Shown here: one piece after another, positions 7,819-16,171 of the stretch
How positions within the stretch are numbered: position 1 is the first letter of the stretch
Layout: every line of letters begins with the position of its first letter
NCBI GenBank assembly: GCA_963834755.1
Contig: CAWICQ010000001.1
Span: 62,001 to 126,000 of the forward strand
Direction: 5' to 3'
Source of the DNA: Dokdonella_A sp963834755
GTDB lineage: Bacteria > Pseudomonadota > Gammaproteobacteria > Xanthomonadales > Rhodanobacteraceae
DNA: 64,000 nt
Notes under the pieces: model-generated
The model's input: the letters and a program-made list of their open reading frames with translations, nothing else
What the model was told of the DNA's origin: nothing
Database searches by the model: none
Position numbers and translations under genes: made by a program

Positions 7819-8385
7819 ATGTTTATCTCGTCCGACCCGAACTCGCTCGTCGCGCGAAGTCTCTCCGTGTTGCGCAGCGTGGGCACGTGGGTCGCCATCC
7901 ATCCGGAACAGACCTACGTCGCGACGAGCATTCGCGGCCTGGGCGCGTGTAAAAGTACCTATTGTCAGGCCGAGCGCCGCGAGCGGCCCGCTTCGCGGGC
8001 CGCAAGTCGCTTGCCCGGTCGACTCGCGCCGTTGCTCGCGGCCGCCATGGCGGCGGTCGGGCTGCTGGCGGGCTGCGCGACTTACCGCCCGCTGGTCGAC
8101 ATGCGCGATGTGGCAGATCGTGACCAATACGAGCGCGATATCGCGGATTGTCAAAATTACGCGGGGTCTGTCAGTCCTGGCGCCTCGGCCGGAGCCGGGG
8201 CGGTTTTCGGCGCGCTCCTTGGGGCGGCGCTTGGAGCGGCCGTCGGTGACCGGGACGTCGCGATCGACGCGGCGCGGTTTGGGGCGGTTGAAGGCGCGGT
8301 GGCCGGAGGGGCGGCGGGGGCGGACACGCAAGTCCGGATCATGCGCAACTGCATGAGCGAGCGCGGTTACCTCGTCCTCAACTGA
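7819..8385 (+). CDS. glycine-zipper lipoprotein
   Basis: The conserved part is the C-terminal about 110 residues: a hydrophobic signal ending in the lipobox LLAGC, then a soluble stretch, then a glycine-zipper segment (GAVFGALLGAALGAAVG) and a second one (GAVAGGAAGADT). Such proteins insert into or brace the outer membrane. The ATG at 7819 gives an unusually long (about 75-residue) leader before the lipobox. A later GTG start would give a normal lipoprotein signal, so the true start is uncertain. It is a stand-alone gene divergent from the DUF4097 gene. Confidence 0.65.
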   Translation: MFISSDPNSLVARSLSVLRSVGTWVAIHPEQTYVATSIRGLGACKSTYCQAERRERPASRAASRLPGRLAPLLAAAMAAVGLLAGCATYRPLVDMRDVADRDQYERDIADCQNYAGSVSPGASAGAGAVFGALLGAALGAAVGDRDVAIDAARFGAVEGAVAGGAAGADTQVRIMRNCMSERGYLVLN

Positions 8386-8435
8386 CGATCGTCGAATCGG
8401 ATCAAGCAGGACCACATCTAGTGGAAAAGGAAACC

Positions 8436-8639
8436 ATGAACCACGAGATCTTGAAGCGCCTTGGGCTGGATCATCTGGATGTGTCCTCGCCGGATTTCCT
8501 GACCACGCTCAATCGCCTGCAGCAGGCGGCACGCGAGGATCTGCGCCAGACCAAGCCGGTCAACGATCCGCAGTTCACCGGTCCGGTCGAGGATGTGCCG
8601 TTCCCCGGATTCGACTGGATGCCGCTCGGCCTGGAATGA
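8436..8639 (+). CDS. small acidic hypothetical protein
   Basis: This 67-residue protein starts at the ATG preceded by AAAAGGA; a GTG start 15 nt upstream also exists. It is hydrophilic and acidic, without a signal or membrane segment, and has Pro-rich ends. It lies 50 nt after the lipoprotein gene on the same strand. I recognise no family. Support comes from the ribosome binding site, codon usage and position. Confidence 0.5.
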   Translation: MNHEILKRLGLDHLDVSSPDFLTTLNRLQQAAREDLRQTKPVNDPQFTGPVEDVPFPGFDWMPLGLE

Positions 8640-8710
8640 GGGCGGCCGCGGCCTCCCCCGTGGCACGCAAAATGCTTGACTTAAGACAAACGCAAACCGG
8701 TCAAGCCGCC

Positions 8711-8893
8711 ATGTACAACAACGTCAGCGAGTTCCCCGTAGATCATCTGTCCGACCGCGAGCTGCGCTTGCGCGAATGGGAAGTGGTGATGGCCGGCGGT
8801 TACGGATCGTCCGAGCACAAGCGTCTGCAGAATGAGATGTGGCGTCGCACGTCGAACATGTATGCGCCGGCGCAAGCTCGCACCACGCACTGA
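8711..8893 (+). CDS. small basic hypothetical protein
   Basis: This 60-residue protein (start MYNNVSEF) has a charged helical middle (LSDRELRLREWEVVMAGG) and a basic tail. No cysteine, signal or TM segment is seen. It follows the previous small gene by 71 nt. The stop lies immediately before a 15-bp tandem repeat array. The family is unknown to me; it may be a small regulatory or ribosome-associated protein, but nothing in the sequence proves that. Confidence 0.5.
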   Translation: MYNNVSEFPVDHLSDRELRLREWEVVMAGGYGSSEHKRLQNEMWRRTSNMYAPAQARTTH

Positions 8894-8894
8894 T

Positions 8895-8954
8895 TCGGCA
8901 TCGCGTTATTCCGCATCGCGTCAATCGGCATCGATTGAATCCGCATTTCGCGTC
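8895..8954. repeat. four-copy 15-bp tandem repeat
   Basis: Four consecutive 15-bp units start at 8895, 8910, 8925 and 8940, each beginning TCGGCAT or TCCGCAT. Units 1 and 3 and units 2 and 4 are most alike. The period is a multiple of three, so the reverse strand reads as imperfect pentapeptide repeats. The array lies where a DUF4136-like reading frame loses similarity. Confidence 0.7.
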
Positions 8955-9158
8955 GCACGGCCGACTCGACGCCCGCGTGATCTCCGCCAGATAGCCATCG
9001 ACTTGCGTACCCGGCGGCGAAACGAACGCGAACGTCTTGTATGCGCTGAAATTTGCCGAATGGTGGTAATCGGATCGCACCTTGGGACCGGCCGCGATGG
9101 CCGAAACGGCGATGACGGCGGCAAGCGCGGCGGTTACCAGTGATTCGCGCATTTTCAT
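8955..9158 (-). pseudogene. truncated DUF4136-like lipoprotein/exported protein
   Basis: A good ribosome binding site (GGGAGACC) and ATG at 9158 lead into a signal peptide (LVTAALAAVIAVSAIAAG). The start of a DUF4136-like domain follows (DYHHSANFSAYKTFAFV, then a glycine-containing turn and a helix LAEITRA). Full members have about 170-200 residues. Here similarity ends after about 68 residues, where the 15-bp repeat array begins and the frame runs on into low-complexity Cys/Arg-rich sequence antisense to the small gene at 8711. I read it as a 3'-truncated gene. Confidence 0.55.
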
Positions 9159-9498
9159 CGACGGTCTCCCCAGTGATGTGCTGACCGTTCGCGTCAGCGG
9201 CGAACCCGAGAGACCCGATTGATGTCGCAGTCTCCCGGCGCGAGGATCGCCCGGCGACGAGGGCGGCACAGTTCTGCCGCCGATCCACGAGCGGACCCAG
9301 ACCAGGCGATCACGAAGGGGGACGCCTGAGCAGCCCAAGCGTCGCAATCCGGACCTACGACGATTCGTAACACGCCGATGCTACGGTCCGCCGGGGCCGC
9401 CACGGGTCTGTGGAATCCGCGGGGGCGGGCAACGCGCTCTTTGGCGGCAATTCGCGGTCCCGGCTCGGTGCTATCGCAAATGAAGAGATCGAACCTCG
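9159..9498. other. gene-free stretch between DUF4136 remnant and glycosyltransferase
   Basis: I see no convincing gene in these 340 bases. The only structure noted is a hairpin, GGCGGCA (9262-9268) with TGCCGCC (9275-9281), separated by 6 nt. The region probably holds the promoters of the two divergent neighbours. Confidence 0.5.
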
Positions 9499-10701
9499 AT
9501 GAACATCCTGATGCTGTCCGACGTCTATTTCCCCCGCGTCAACGGTGTGTCGACATCGATGCAGACGTTCTGCCGCGAGCTCGTCGGATTCGGCCATCAC
9601 GTCACCATCGTTGCACCGGACTATGGCATCCCCGACGACGACTCGGAATTCGAAATAGTCCGGCTGCCGTCGCGCCGCATCTTCTTCGATCCGGAAGATC
9701 GGCTGATCAGGAAATCCGCGGCGCGCAAGATCGTGTCGGAGCTGGCGCGCAGATCCTGGGACGTCATTCATATCCACACGCCGTTTCGCGCACATCAGAT
9801 CGGCGTCGAACTCGCGCGAAGGACCGCTCGGCCGACCGTGGAGAGCTATCACACCTATTTCGAGGAATACGTCGCCAATTATCTGCCGTGGTTTCCGCCG
9901 AAGGTGCTGCGGTTTTTCGTCCGGCGATTTTCGCGCCGTCTGTGCGAAAGCGTCGATCATCTGATCGTGCCTACGACCGAAATGGCGGACGTGCTGCGCA
10001 GCTACGGCATCGGCACGGCGTCGACCGTGGTTCCGACCGGAATTCGCCTCGAAGAGTTTGCGCGTGGAGATGCCGCGCGCTTTCGCCATGCGCACGGTTT
10101 CGGCGCGGCACAGCTTCTGCTGCTTACTGTGAGCCGGCTCGCGATCGAGAAGAACATCGACTTCCTGCTCGAAGTCGCCCGGATTCTCAAGAGCGAATTC
10201 GATGACTTCGTCTTCGTCATCGCAGGCGAGGGCCCCGACGCGCCGCGTCTCGGCCGCTTGACGCGAGCGCTCGGGCTCGACAAGCACGTGCGTTTTCTCG
10301 GCAATCTCGATCGATATACGACGCTGGTCGATTGCTACAGCGCCGCCGACGTTTTCATGTTTGCGTCCAGCACCGAGACGCAAGGACTGGTGCTGATCGA
10401 AGCGATGGCCTGTGGCGCCCCGATCGTCTCGACGGCCGTGATGGGCACGGCGACCGTGCTGCGCGATACTCGCAGCGCGTTGATCAGCGAGGGCCGCGTC
10501 GAGGTCTTCGCAGCCAATGTCGCCAGATTGCTGCGCTCGCCCGAGGAGCGCGCCGCGCTATCGGCTTGCGGCCCGCTCGACGCGGAAAAATGGAGCGCTG
10601 GCGCGTTGATGCGCAAAGTGATCGGAATGTACGAGCATTTGGTGAAGTCGCGTTCGAGCGAAACGCCACATGTTGCAGTCGAGGCGTCGCCCGCGGCTTG
10701 A
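9499..10701 (+). CDS. GT4-family glycosyltransferase
   Basis: This 400-residue GT-B retaining glycosyltransferase has the N-terminal glycine-rich acceptor region PRVNGVSTS with MNILMLSDVYFP, and THTPFRAHQ-like His-containing loops (HIHTPFRAHQ). The C-terminal nucleotide-sugar site has SRLAIEKNIDFLLE and the E-x7-E pair in STETQGLVLIEAMACGAP. It resembles 1,2-diacylglycerol 3-glucosyltransferases and other glycolipid-forming GT4 enzymes, so a lipid acceptor is plausible. No linked sugar-biosynthesis genes are present, so acceptor and donor remain open. Confidence 0.85.
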   Translation: MNILMLSDVYFPRVNGVSTSMQTFCRELVGFGHHVTIVAPDYGIPDDDSEFEIVRLPSRRIFFDPEDRLIRKSAARKIVSELARRSWDVIHIHTPFRAHQIGVELARRTARPTVESYHTYFEEYVANYLPWFPPKVLRFFVRRFSRRLCESVDHLIVPTTEMADVLRSYGIGTASTVVPTGIRLEEFARGDAARFRHAHGFGAAQLLLLTVSRLAIEKNIDFLLEVARILKSEFDDFVFVIAGEGPDAPRLGRLTRALGLDKHVRFLGNLDRYTTLVDCYSAADVFMFASSTETQGLVLIEAMACGAPIVSTAVMGTATVLRDTRSALISEGRVEVFAANVARLLRSPEERAALSACGPLDAEKWSAGALMRKVIGMYEHLVKSRSSETPHVAVEASPAA

Positions 10702-10930
10702 TCCGTGAGATATCGCACGTGCCTGCGTCGCGTTGCGACGATCGTGATGGCATCACATGCCGCACTCTTGGATTCGACGCGAACCAACGTTCCGCATGGC
10801 GTCCGCATGAAGCGCTGACCGATACGGCTGTCCGCGTCGTCTCCGCATTCTCGTAATAGCGGCAGGGTTCGTCCTCCGCCGCATCCCGAACGTGCTCACT
10901 GCACCCGAAAACTATCCAGTGGAGAAACGC

Positions 10931-11203
10931 ATGAAACGACACGCTGCCGTTGCTTCAATGTTGCTGGCCGGCGGTTTGGCTTTGTCCAGCACCGCATCAT
11001 TTGCGGCTCGCACGCAGCCCCCGCCGCATATCTATCCGCCCGGTCCTTCCGGCGCAGGCCAGCCATCGCAAGCCGCGCAGGCTCGCAAAATCAATTCCGC
11101 GCCGGCACCGCGTCGCAGTCAGCAGACGCCGAACGGACGCATGTACCCGCCCGGTCCATCGGCACATGAGGCGCCGCGGCCTTCCGGTGATTCGGCCGGT
11201 TGA
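10931..11203 (+). CDS. small exported Pro-rich protein
   Basis: This 90-residue protein starts at MKRHAAV, directly after the site GGAGAAACGC. It has a signal peptide (MLLAGGLALSSTASFA). The mature part is disordered, Pro/Ala/Gln-rich, and carries the segment YPPGPS twice about 45 residues apart (HIYPPGPSGAG and RMYPPGPSAHE). There are no cysteines. The family is not recognised. It is a periplasmic or secreted protein of unknown role, ending before a shared bidirectional terminator. Confidence 0.6.
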   Translation: MKRHAAVASMLLAGGLALSSTASFAARTQPPPHIYPPGPSGAGQPSQAAQARKINSAPAPRRSQQTPNGRMYPPGPSAHEAPRPSGDSAG

Positions 11204-11238
11204 GGCGATTGGATTCCCCGAAATACGCTTGAGAATTC

Positions 11239-11269
11239 GCGGACCCCGGCGCGCAGCAACGGGGTTCGC
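11239..11269. terminator. bidirectional hairpin between convergent genes
   Basis: GCGGACCCCG (11239-11248) pairs with CGGGGTTCGC (11260-11269) over 10 bp with one G-T pair and an 11-nt loop. It lies between convergent genes ending at 11203 and 11296. Confidence 0.55.
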
Positions 11270-11295
11270 GCTTCCGCATGCAAACGGCGTCGATC

Positions 11296-12033
11296 CTATG
11301 GCGCCGACACGGCGCAATCGAACGGCAGCAACGCATGCAACCACGGGGCGTGGCCAGCAGCGAGCCAGGGCCCCGCCAACGTCAGCATGGCGCTTGCGAG
11401 CAACAGGCTTCCAGCGGCGTTGCGCATGAATCGCGGGGCCTTCGCGAATGCAAGCCGCTGCGCGCCGAACGCGCCGAGCATCAATGCGGGCACCGTGCCG
11501 AGTCCGAATGCCGCCATCGTCGCTGCGCCACGCAGGGGATCGAGCGAAAGCGTCGCGACGATCAGCACGGTATAGACGAAGCCGCACGGCATCCAGCCCC
11601 ATAGCATTCCGAACGCAGTCGCGCGCGGAAAGGTCGACACCGGCAGAAGCCGTCGTCCGAGCGGTGCGATTCCGGCCCAGATCCGATGCGCAGCTCCGGC
11701 GCCAGGATTTCGCAGCACACCGAATGCAACCAGCGCGCCGACTAGGAAAGCGCCAGCGGTTGCGGTGCGCAATGCGGTGCGCACGTGATCGTTGTCAAGC
11801 CAGCCGATCGCCGCACCAGCGAGGCCACTGAAAAGGAGGCCGGCCAGCGTGTAGGAAAGAACACGGCCGAACTGATAACCCGCGAGGAGATCGACGCGCG
11901 GCCGGCCATCGCTGCGGCGCGTGGTTACCGTTCCGAGCGCGGCCGTGATCCCGCCGCACATGACCAGGCAATGTCCGCTGGCGGCGAGCCCGAGCAGCAA
12001 CGCGGCGCCGATCGTCAGAGCGCCGCCGCTCAT
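11296..12033 (-). CDS. TauE/SafE-like (DsbD-fold) membrane protein of the cco cluster
   Basis: This 245-residue membrane protein has about six or seven helices. Two Cys-containing motifs in opposite halves, SGHCLVMCGG (residues 20-29) and GWMPCGFVYT, are typical of the UPF0114/TauE-SafE-like proteins found at the end of ccoGHIS clusters. These are thought to help copper or thiol delivery to cbb3 oxidase. The ATG overlaps the ccoS stop by ATGA, so it is the last gene of the operon. Assignment to the cluster-associated family is solid; the biochemical role is inferred. Confidence 0.8.
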   Translation of the reverse strand: MSGGALTIGAALLLGLAASGHCLVMCGGITAALGTVTTRRSDGRPRVDLLAGYQFGRVLSYTLAGLLFSGLAGAAIGWLDNDHVRTALRTATAGAFLVGALVAFGVLRNPGAGAAHRIWAGIAPLGRRLLPVSTFPRATAFGMLWGWMPCGFVYTVLIVATLSLDPLRGAATMAAFGLGTVPALMLGAFGAQRLAFAKAPRFMRNAAGSLLLASAMLTLAGPWLAAGHAPWLHALLPFDCAVSAP

Positions 12034-12185
12034 GGCGGCGACTCCTTCTCATCGTCGGTCAGCGGCATCAGCGCGGGCGTTTCCAGATCGTCGAACTGCG
12101 AATGATCGATCGCCCAGAACAGCGCGGCGACTCCGGCGACGAGCAGCACGATGCTGAGCGGAATCAGTACAAGAATGATGTTCAC
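12030..12185 (-). CDS. ccoS: CcoS, cbb3 oxidase maturation protein
   Basis: This 51-residue protein starts with GTG at 12185, overlapping the ccoI stop by GTGA. It has one N-terminal TM helix (ILVLIPLSIVLLVAGVAALFWA) and the CcoS signature AIDHSQFDDLE right after it. CcoS is needed to insert heme and copper cofactors into CcoN in studied bacteria. Size, motif and position between ccoI and the TauE-like gene agree with the family. Confidence 0.92.
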   Translation of the reverse strand: MNIILVLIPLSIVLLVAGVAALFWAIDHSQFDDLETPALMPLTDDEKESPP

Positions 12186-14596
12186 GCGATCGCCTCCGCG
12201 AGCCGCGGCGTATCGTCGCGCGTCGCCTGGCGCGCACGCGGCACGTCGATGCGCAACGAATTGAGGACGACGATAAGCGAGCTCGCCGACATCGCAATCG
12301 CGGCGAGCCACGGCGGGACAAAGCCCAGCGCCGCGAGCGGCACGGCGCCGATGTTGTAGACCAGCGCCCAGTCGAGATTCTGCGCGAGCACCCGGCGCAT
12401 GCGTACCGCGACCGCGCGCGCACGAGGCAATTCGTCGAAGCGATCGGCCGCGAGCACGAGACCGCTGGCCGCCTGGGCGAGCGCCGCTCCGCTCGACAAC
12501 GCGATCGAAACATCGGCTGCGGCCAGCACCGGCGCATCGTTCACGCCGTCGCCGATCATCGCGACGACGTGTCCCTCGGCGCGTAGGCGTTCGATATGCG
12601 CAAGCTTGTCGGCCGGCGTCGCGTTCGCCTTCCATGCGCCCGCCGCGAGTTCTGCGGCGGCTTCGGCAACGCGCGCACTCGTGTCGCCGCTCAGGATCTC
12701 GGTCGACGCACCGCTTTCGCGCAAGGCTGCCAAAGCGGGCGCAGCTCCGTCGCGTGGCCGCTCGCGCATCGTGAATTCGGCGACGACGCCATGGTCGTCC
12801 GCAAGGACCAGACCATCGCGCGCATTGTCGCCGGGTATCGCGAAATTCGAGCGCCCGAAACGGTACGTGACTCCATCGACGATGCCGGAAACTCCGGCTC
12901 CGGCCGCGTGGCGTCGATCCATGACGACGGGCAGCGGCATGTCGCCGGCCGCCTCGCGCACGGCGGCGCCGAGTGGATGCGCGCTGCCCTGCTCGAGCGC
13001 AGCGGCCACGGCGAGCGCGGCAAACGGGTCGCCGCGGCGGACCAGCAGGTCGCCGCTCGTGATCTCCGGATGGGTCAGCGTGCCGGTTTTGTCGAAAACG
13101 AAACGGTCGGCGCGCGCGAGCACATCGAGCGCATCGGCGTCGACGACGAGCACACCGCGGCGCGCGAGCACGGCGACCGCGCGCGTCAGCGCGGCGGGCA
13201 CGGCGAGCGCGAACGCGCACGGACAGCTCACGACCAGCACGGATACCGCAGCGGCGAATGCGCGCGAGGGATCGACGAAGCTCCAGCCGACGCCCGCGAT
13301 CAGCGCGAAGGCAAGCACGCGCAACACGAAATGCCGCGCGCGACGATCCGCTTCGTGCACCAGTTTGGGTTTGCCGCTCGCGGCGCGCGTCACCATGCGC
13401 ACGATGTCGGCCAGCACCGTGTCGGCACCGACGCGTTCGACACGTACTTCGACCGGGCCATCGAGGACGAGACTGCCTGCGATCAGCGCATCGCCGCTGC
13501 AACGTCGCAATGGCGTCGATTCGCCGGTCAAGAGCGATTCGTCGACGCTGCAGGCACCGTCGATCAGCAAACCGTCGGCCGGCACCGCCGCGCCCGCGGG
13601 GATGCGCACGCGATCGCCGGGTACCAGCTCGTGCACGCCGACTTGCTCGCTGCCGCTCGCAGTCAGGCGTTCGGCGGTGGCCGGCTGCAGGCGCGCGAGC
13701 GCATCGACGAGATCGGCGGTGCGGTGGCGCGCGCGCATCTCGACATAGCGCGCGCCGAGCAGGAAGAAGACGAACATGCTCACCGAATCGAAATAGATGT
13801 CGCGGCCGTGCGCGAGCGTCTCGACCAGGCTCGCGGTATAGATCAGCGCGATCGCGAGCGCGATCGGCGTGTCCATCGAAAGATGACGCGCCTTCCACGA
13901 ACGCCACGCGCCGGCGAAGAACGGCCTCGCCGAATAGAAGACGACCGGCGCGGCGACGAGGAAGCCGAGCCAGCGGAAGAAATCGCGCGTCGTCGCTTCG
14001 ATGCCGTCGAAGGTGCCGGCGTACAGCGCGACGGCGTACATCATTGCCTGCATCGTGCCGAGGCCGGCGACGACGAGACGCTTCAGCGCATCGCGATCCT
14101 CGCGCAAGCGCGAAGAATCCAGCGCGGCGGCTTCGAGCGGCTGCGGCGTGTAGCCAAGCTGCGCGAGTCGGCCCATCAAATCGCAGAGACGCGCCGCGTT
14201 TGGATCGAACACCAGGCGCACACGCCGCGCCGGTGCGTTGACCGCCACCTCGCGCACCCCGGCGCTGCGGCCGAGCGTGCGTTCGATCAGCCAGGCGCAC
14301 GCCGAGCAACGCAGACCCTCGACGAGAAAAACAATTTCCGCGCGATCGCTCGCGTGCGATCGCAGATGCAGACGTTGTAACGCGGGACGATCCCATGCCG
14401 AGAAATCCGCGCTCGCCGCGGGGCGCGTCGCGGGCCCGGTGCGCAGGCGATAGTAGTCGCCCAGGCCGAGCCCGGCGATCCATTCGACGGCGGCGCGGCA
14501 GCCCTGACAACAGACCGGCTCACGTTCGCCTCCGACCGATGCAAGGATCGCGACGTCGTCCGGCACAGGCTCGCCGCAGTGGAAGCACCGCTTCAC
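12182..14596 (-). CDS. ccoI: CcoI, P1B-type copper-exporting ATPase for cbb3 assembly
   Basis: This 804-residue protein starts at GTG 14596, one base after the fixH-like stop; longer in-frame starts would overlap that gene. Order: a Cys-rich N-terminal zinc-ribbon-like metal site (CFHCGEPVP and CCQGC), a heavy-metal-associated domain with CSACAW, TM helices, the actuator motif TGES, CPC in the transport helix (SCPCAFALAVP), the phosphorylated DKTGTLT, HPLG and GDGVNDAP. This is the CcoI/FixI subclass of Cu ATPases, which supplies copper for the CcoN active site. It is coupled to ccoS by overlap. Confidence 0.93.
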   Translation of the reverse strand: MKRCFHCGEPVPDDVAILASVGGEREPVCCQGCRAAVEWIAGLGLGDYYRLRTGPATRPAASADFSAWDRPALQRLHLRSHASDRAEIVFLVEGLRCSACAWLIERTLGRSAGVREVAVNAPARRVRLVFDPNAARLCDLMGRLAQLGYTPQPLEAAALDSSRLREDRDALKRLVVAGLGTMQAMMYAVALYAGTFDGIEATTRDFFRWLGFLVAAPVVFYSARPFFAGAWRSWKARHLSMDTPIALAIALIYTASLVETLAHGRDIYFDSVSMFVFFLLGARYVEMRARHRTADLVDALARLQPATAERLTASGSEQVGVHELVPGDRVRIPAGAAVPADGLLIDGACSVDESLLTGESTPLRRCSGDALIAGSLVLDGPVEVRVERVGADTVLADIVRMVTRAASGKPKLVHEADRRARHFVLRVLAFALIAGVGWSFVDPSRAFAAAVSVLVVSCPCAFALAVPAALTRAVAVLARRGVLVVDADALDVLARADRFVFDKTGTLTHPEITSGDLLVRRGDPFAALAVAAALEQGSAHPLGAAVREAAGDMPLPVVMDRRHAAGAGVSGIVDGVTYRFGRSNFAIPGDNARDGLVLADDHGVVAEFTMRERPRDGAAPALAALRESGASTEILSGDTSARVAEAAAELAAGAWKANATPADKLAHIERLRAEGHVVAMIGDGVNDAPVLAAADVSIALSSGAALAQAASGLVLAADRFDELPRARAVAVRMRRVLAQNLDWALVYNIGAVPLAALGFVPPWLAAIAMSASSLIVVLNSLRIDVPRARQATRDDTPRLAEAIA

Positions 14597-14597
14597 T

Positions 14598-14759
14598 TCA
14601 GTGCGGCAGCTTGTGCGTCTGCGTGTCGGCATTCGCGATGTAGGCATCGGGCAGGCTCATCGCCACGATCGCCAGCGTGAGGGCGCCGGACACGCCGCCG
14701 GTGAGCAGGAAGATCAGCAGCCAGACTTCGGGCACGCGATACCAGGATGTCTTCTTCAT
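14598..14759 (-). CDS. miniature FixH/CcoH-like single-TM protein
   Basis: This 53-residue protein lies between ccoG and ccoI, the normal position of ccoH/fixH. It begins WYRVPEVWLLIFLL, like FixH, and has one TM helix (VSGALTLAIVAMSLP), then stops at a His-containing tail (DTQTHKLPH). Usual FixH proteins have 150-170 residues with a periplasmic domain, which is missing here. The start overlaps the ccoG stop by ATGA. It is either a minimal, still coupled CcoH or a truncated relic; the intact reading frame and coupling favour the former. Confidence 0.7.
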   Translation of the reverse strand: MKKTSWYRVPEVWLLIFLLTGGVSGALTLAIVAMSLPDAYIANADTQTHKLPH

Positions 14760-16171
14760 GGGAGCTCCGGAGCAAAGAAGCGCGTCGTCGTGCGGACCGA
14801 TTCCGCACGCGCGACATCGCCGTGATTGTGGTCGGGTGTTTCGACGAATTCGAGCGTCGCATCGCGACGACCGTGGACCGCGCCGGCGGGCGCGCGCAGC
14901 GTCAAGGGAATCGAAGCGACCGCGCCGCCTTCGATTTCGATGCGGTGCGCGCCGACGATCGAGTAGATCGGGTCCGCGACGCGCGCTTCGAGCTCGATGC
15001 TGCGCTCGCTCTTGTTGACGATCTTGGCGGTGTAGCTGTTCTCGATGCTGCCCTCCGGCCCGGCGTGCCACAGCGCATTGCGATCGCGAATGATTTCGGC
15101 GAGCAGCATGCTTCGATGCGTGACGCTCCAGACGAAACCGGAAAAGAGCGTGAGCAGCAGCGAGGCGTAGACGAGTGTGCGTGGCCGGAGTACACGCATG
15201 GGCCGGCCGTCGCGCGCATTTTCGGTTGTGTAGCGGATCAGTCCTTTCGGATATGCCATCTTGTCCATGACGACGTCGCACGCGTCGATGCAGGCGGCGC
15301 ACGCAATGCAGCCCACCTGAAGTCCGTTGCGAATGTCGATGCCGGTGGGACAGACCTGCACGCAGGCGAGGCAGTCGATGCAGTCGCCAAGTCCGGCCGA
15401 GCCGCGTTCGACGCTCTTGCGACGACTGCCGCGCGGTTCGCCGCGTGCTTCGTCGTAGCTGATGATCAGCGTGTCACGATCGAACATCGCACCCTGGAAT
15501 CGCGCGTACGGGCACATGTATTTGCAGACCTGCTCGCGCAGGTAGCCGGCGTTGCCGTAGGTCGCGAACGCGTAGAAGAGGATCCAGAACGTTTCCCAAC
15601 CACCCACCTTGAGACGCGACATTTCGCCGGCAAGCTCGTGTATCGGCGTGAAAAACCCGACGAACGTGAAGCCCGTCCAGAGCGCAAACGCGATCCACAG
15701 GAATTGCTTGAGCGATTTCCGCGCGAGTTTCGCGCCGTTCCAAGGTGCAGCGTCGAGCTTCATGCGCCGGTTGCGATCGCCTTCGATCTTGCGCTCGATC
15801 CACAGGAACACTTCGGTCCACACGGTCTGCGGGCATGCGTAACCGCACCACAGCCTTCCGGCGAGCGCGGTGAAGAAAAACAGCGACAGCCCGGCCATGA
15901 CCAGCAGCCAGGTCAGATAAAAGAAATCCTGTGGCCAGAAGGTCAGGCCGAAGACATGGAATTTGCGCGCGGGAAGATCGAACAGGACGAGCTGATGCCC
16001 GTTCCACGACAGCCACGGAAACGCATAGAACATGCCGAGCAGCCAGAACACTGCCGCGATACGCAGACGCTGGAAGCGCCCGTCGATCTCGCGTGGATAA
16101 ACCTTCGGCTGCTTCGCGTAGAGCGCGCCGTCATCGCCCTCGACCAGCGCCAATGGAATGGTTTTGGTCAT
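14756..16171 (-). CDS. ccoG: CcoG, cytochrome c oxidase accessory iron-sulfur protein
   Basis: This 471-residue membrane protein starts at MTKTIPLA (ATG overlapping the previous stop). N-terminal TM helices include GRLWCGYACPQTVW, and EQVCKYMCPYARFQ follows. A dicluster ferredoxin domain follows with CIDCLACVQVCPTGID and CIACAACIDACD, then an Ig-like C-terminal periplasmic domain. CcoG is a copper-reducing or electron-transferring assembly factor for cbb3 oxidase. All expected cysteines are present. Confidence 0.94.
   Translation of the reverse strand: MTKTIPLALVEGDDGALYAKQPKVYPREIDGRFQRLRIAAVFWLLGMFYAFPWLSWNGHQLVLFDLPARKFHVFGLTFWPQDFFYLTWLLVMAGLSLFFFTALAGRLWCGYACPQTVWTEVFLWIERKIEGDRNRRMKLDAAPWNGAKLARKSLKQFLWIAFALWTGFTFVGFFTPIHELAGEMSRLKVGGWETFWILFYAFATYGNAGYLREQVCKYMCPYARFQGAMFDRDTLIISYDEARGEPRGSRRKSVERGSAGLGDCIDCLACVQVCPTGIDIRNGLQVGCIACAACIDACDVVMDKMAYPKGLIRYTTENARDGRPMRVLRPRTLVYASLLLTLFSGFVWSVTHRSMLLAEIIRDRNALWHAGPEGSIENSYTAKIVNKSERSIELEARVADPIYSIVGAHRIEIEGGAVASIPLTLRAPAGAVHGRRDATLEFVETPDHNHGDVARAESVRTTTRFFAPELP

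Noticed and set aside
8690..8705. TTGACTTAAGACAA as a possible FNR-type box before the small gene at 8711
   Set aside because: Two mismatches in the right half and only a few bases from the start codon; other genes in that area are not linked to the regulon.
8895..8954. Short repeats as a possible CRISPR array
   Set aside because: Units are contiguous 15-mers without spacers; a tandem repeat, not CRISPR.
12596..14380. Long open frame on the plus strand antisense to ccoI (594 codons)
   Set aside because: It mirrors the codon pattern of the real P-type ATPase; the translation is Arg/Ala/Asp-rich without domains.
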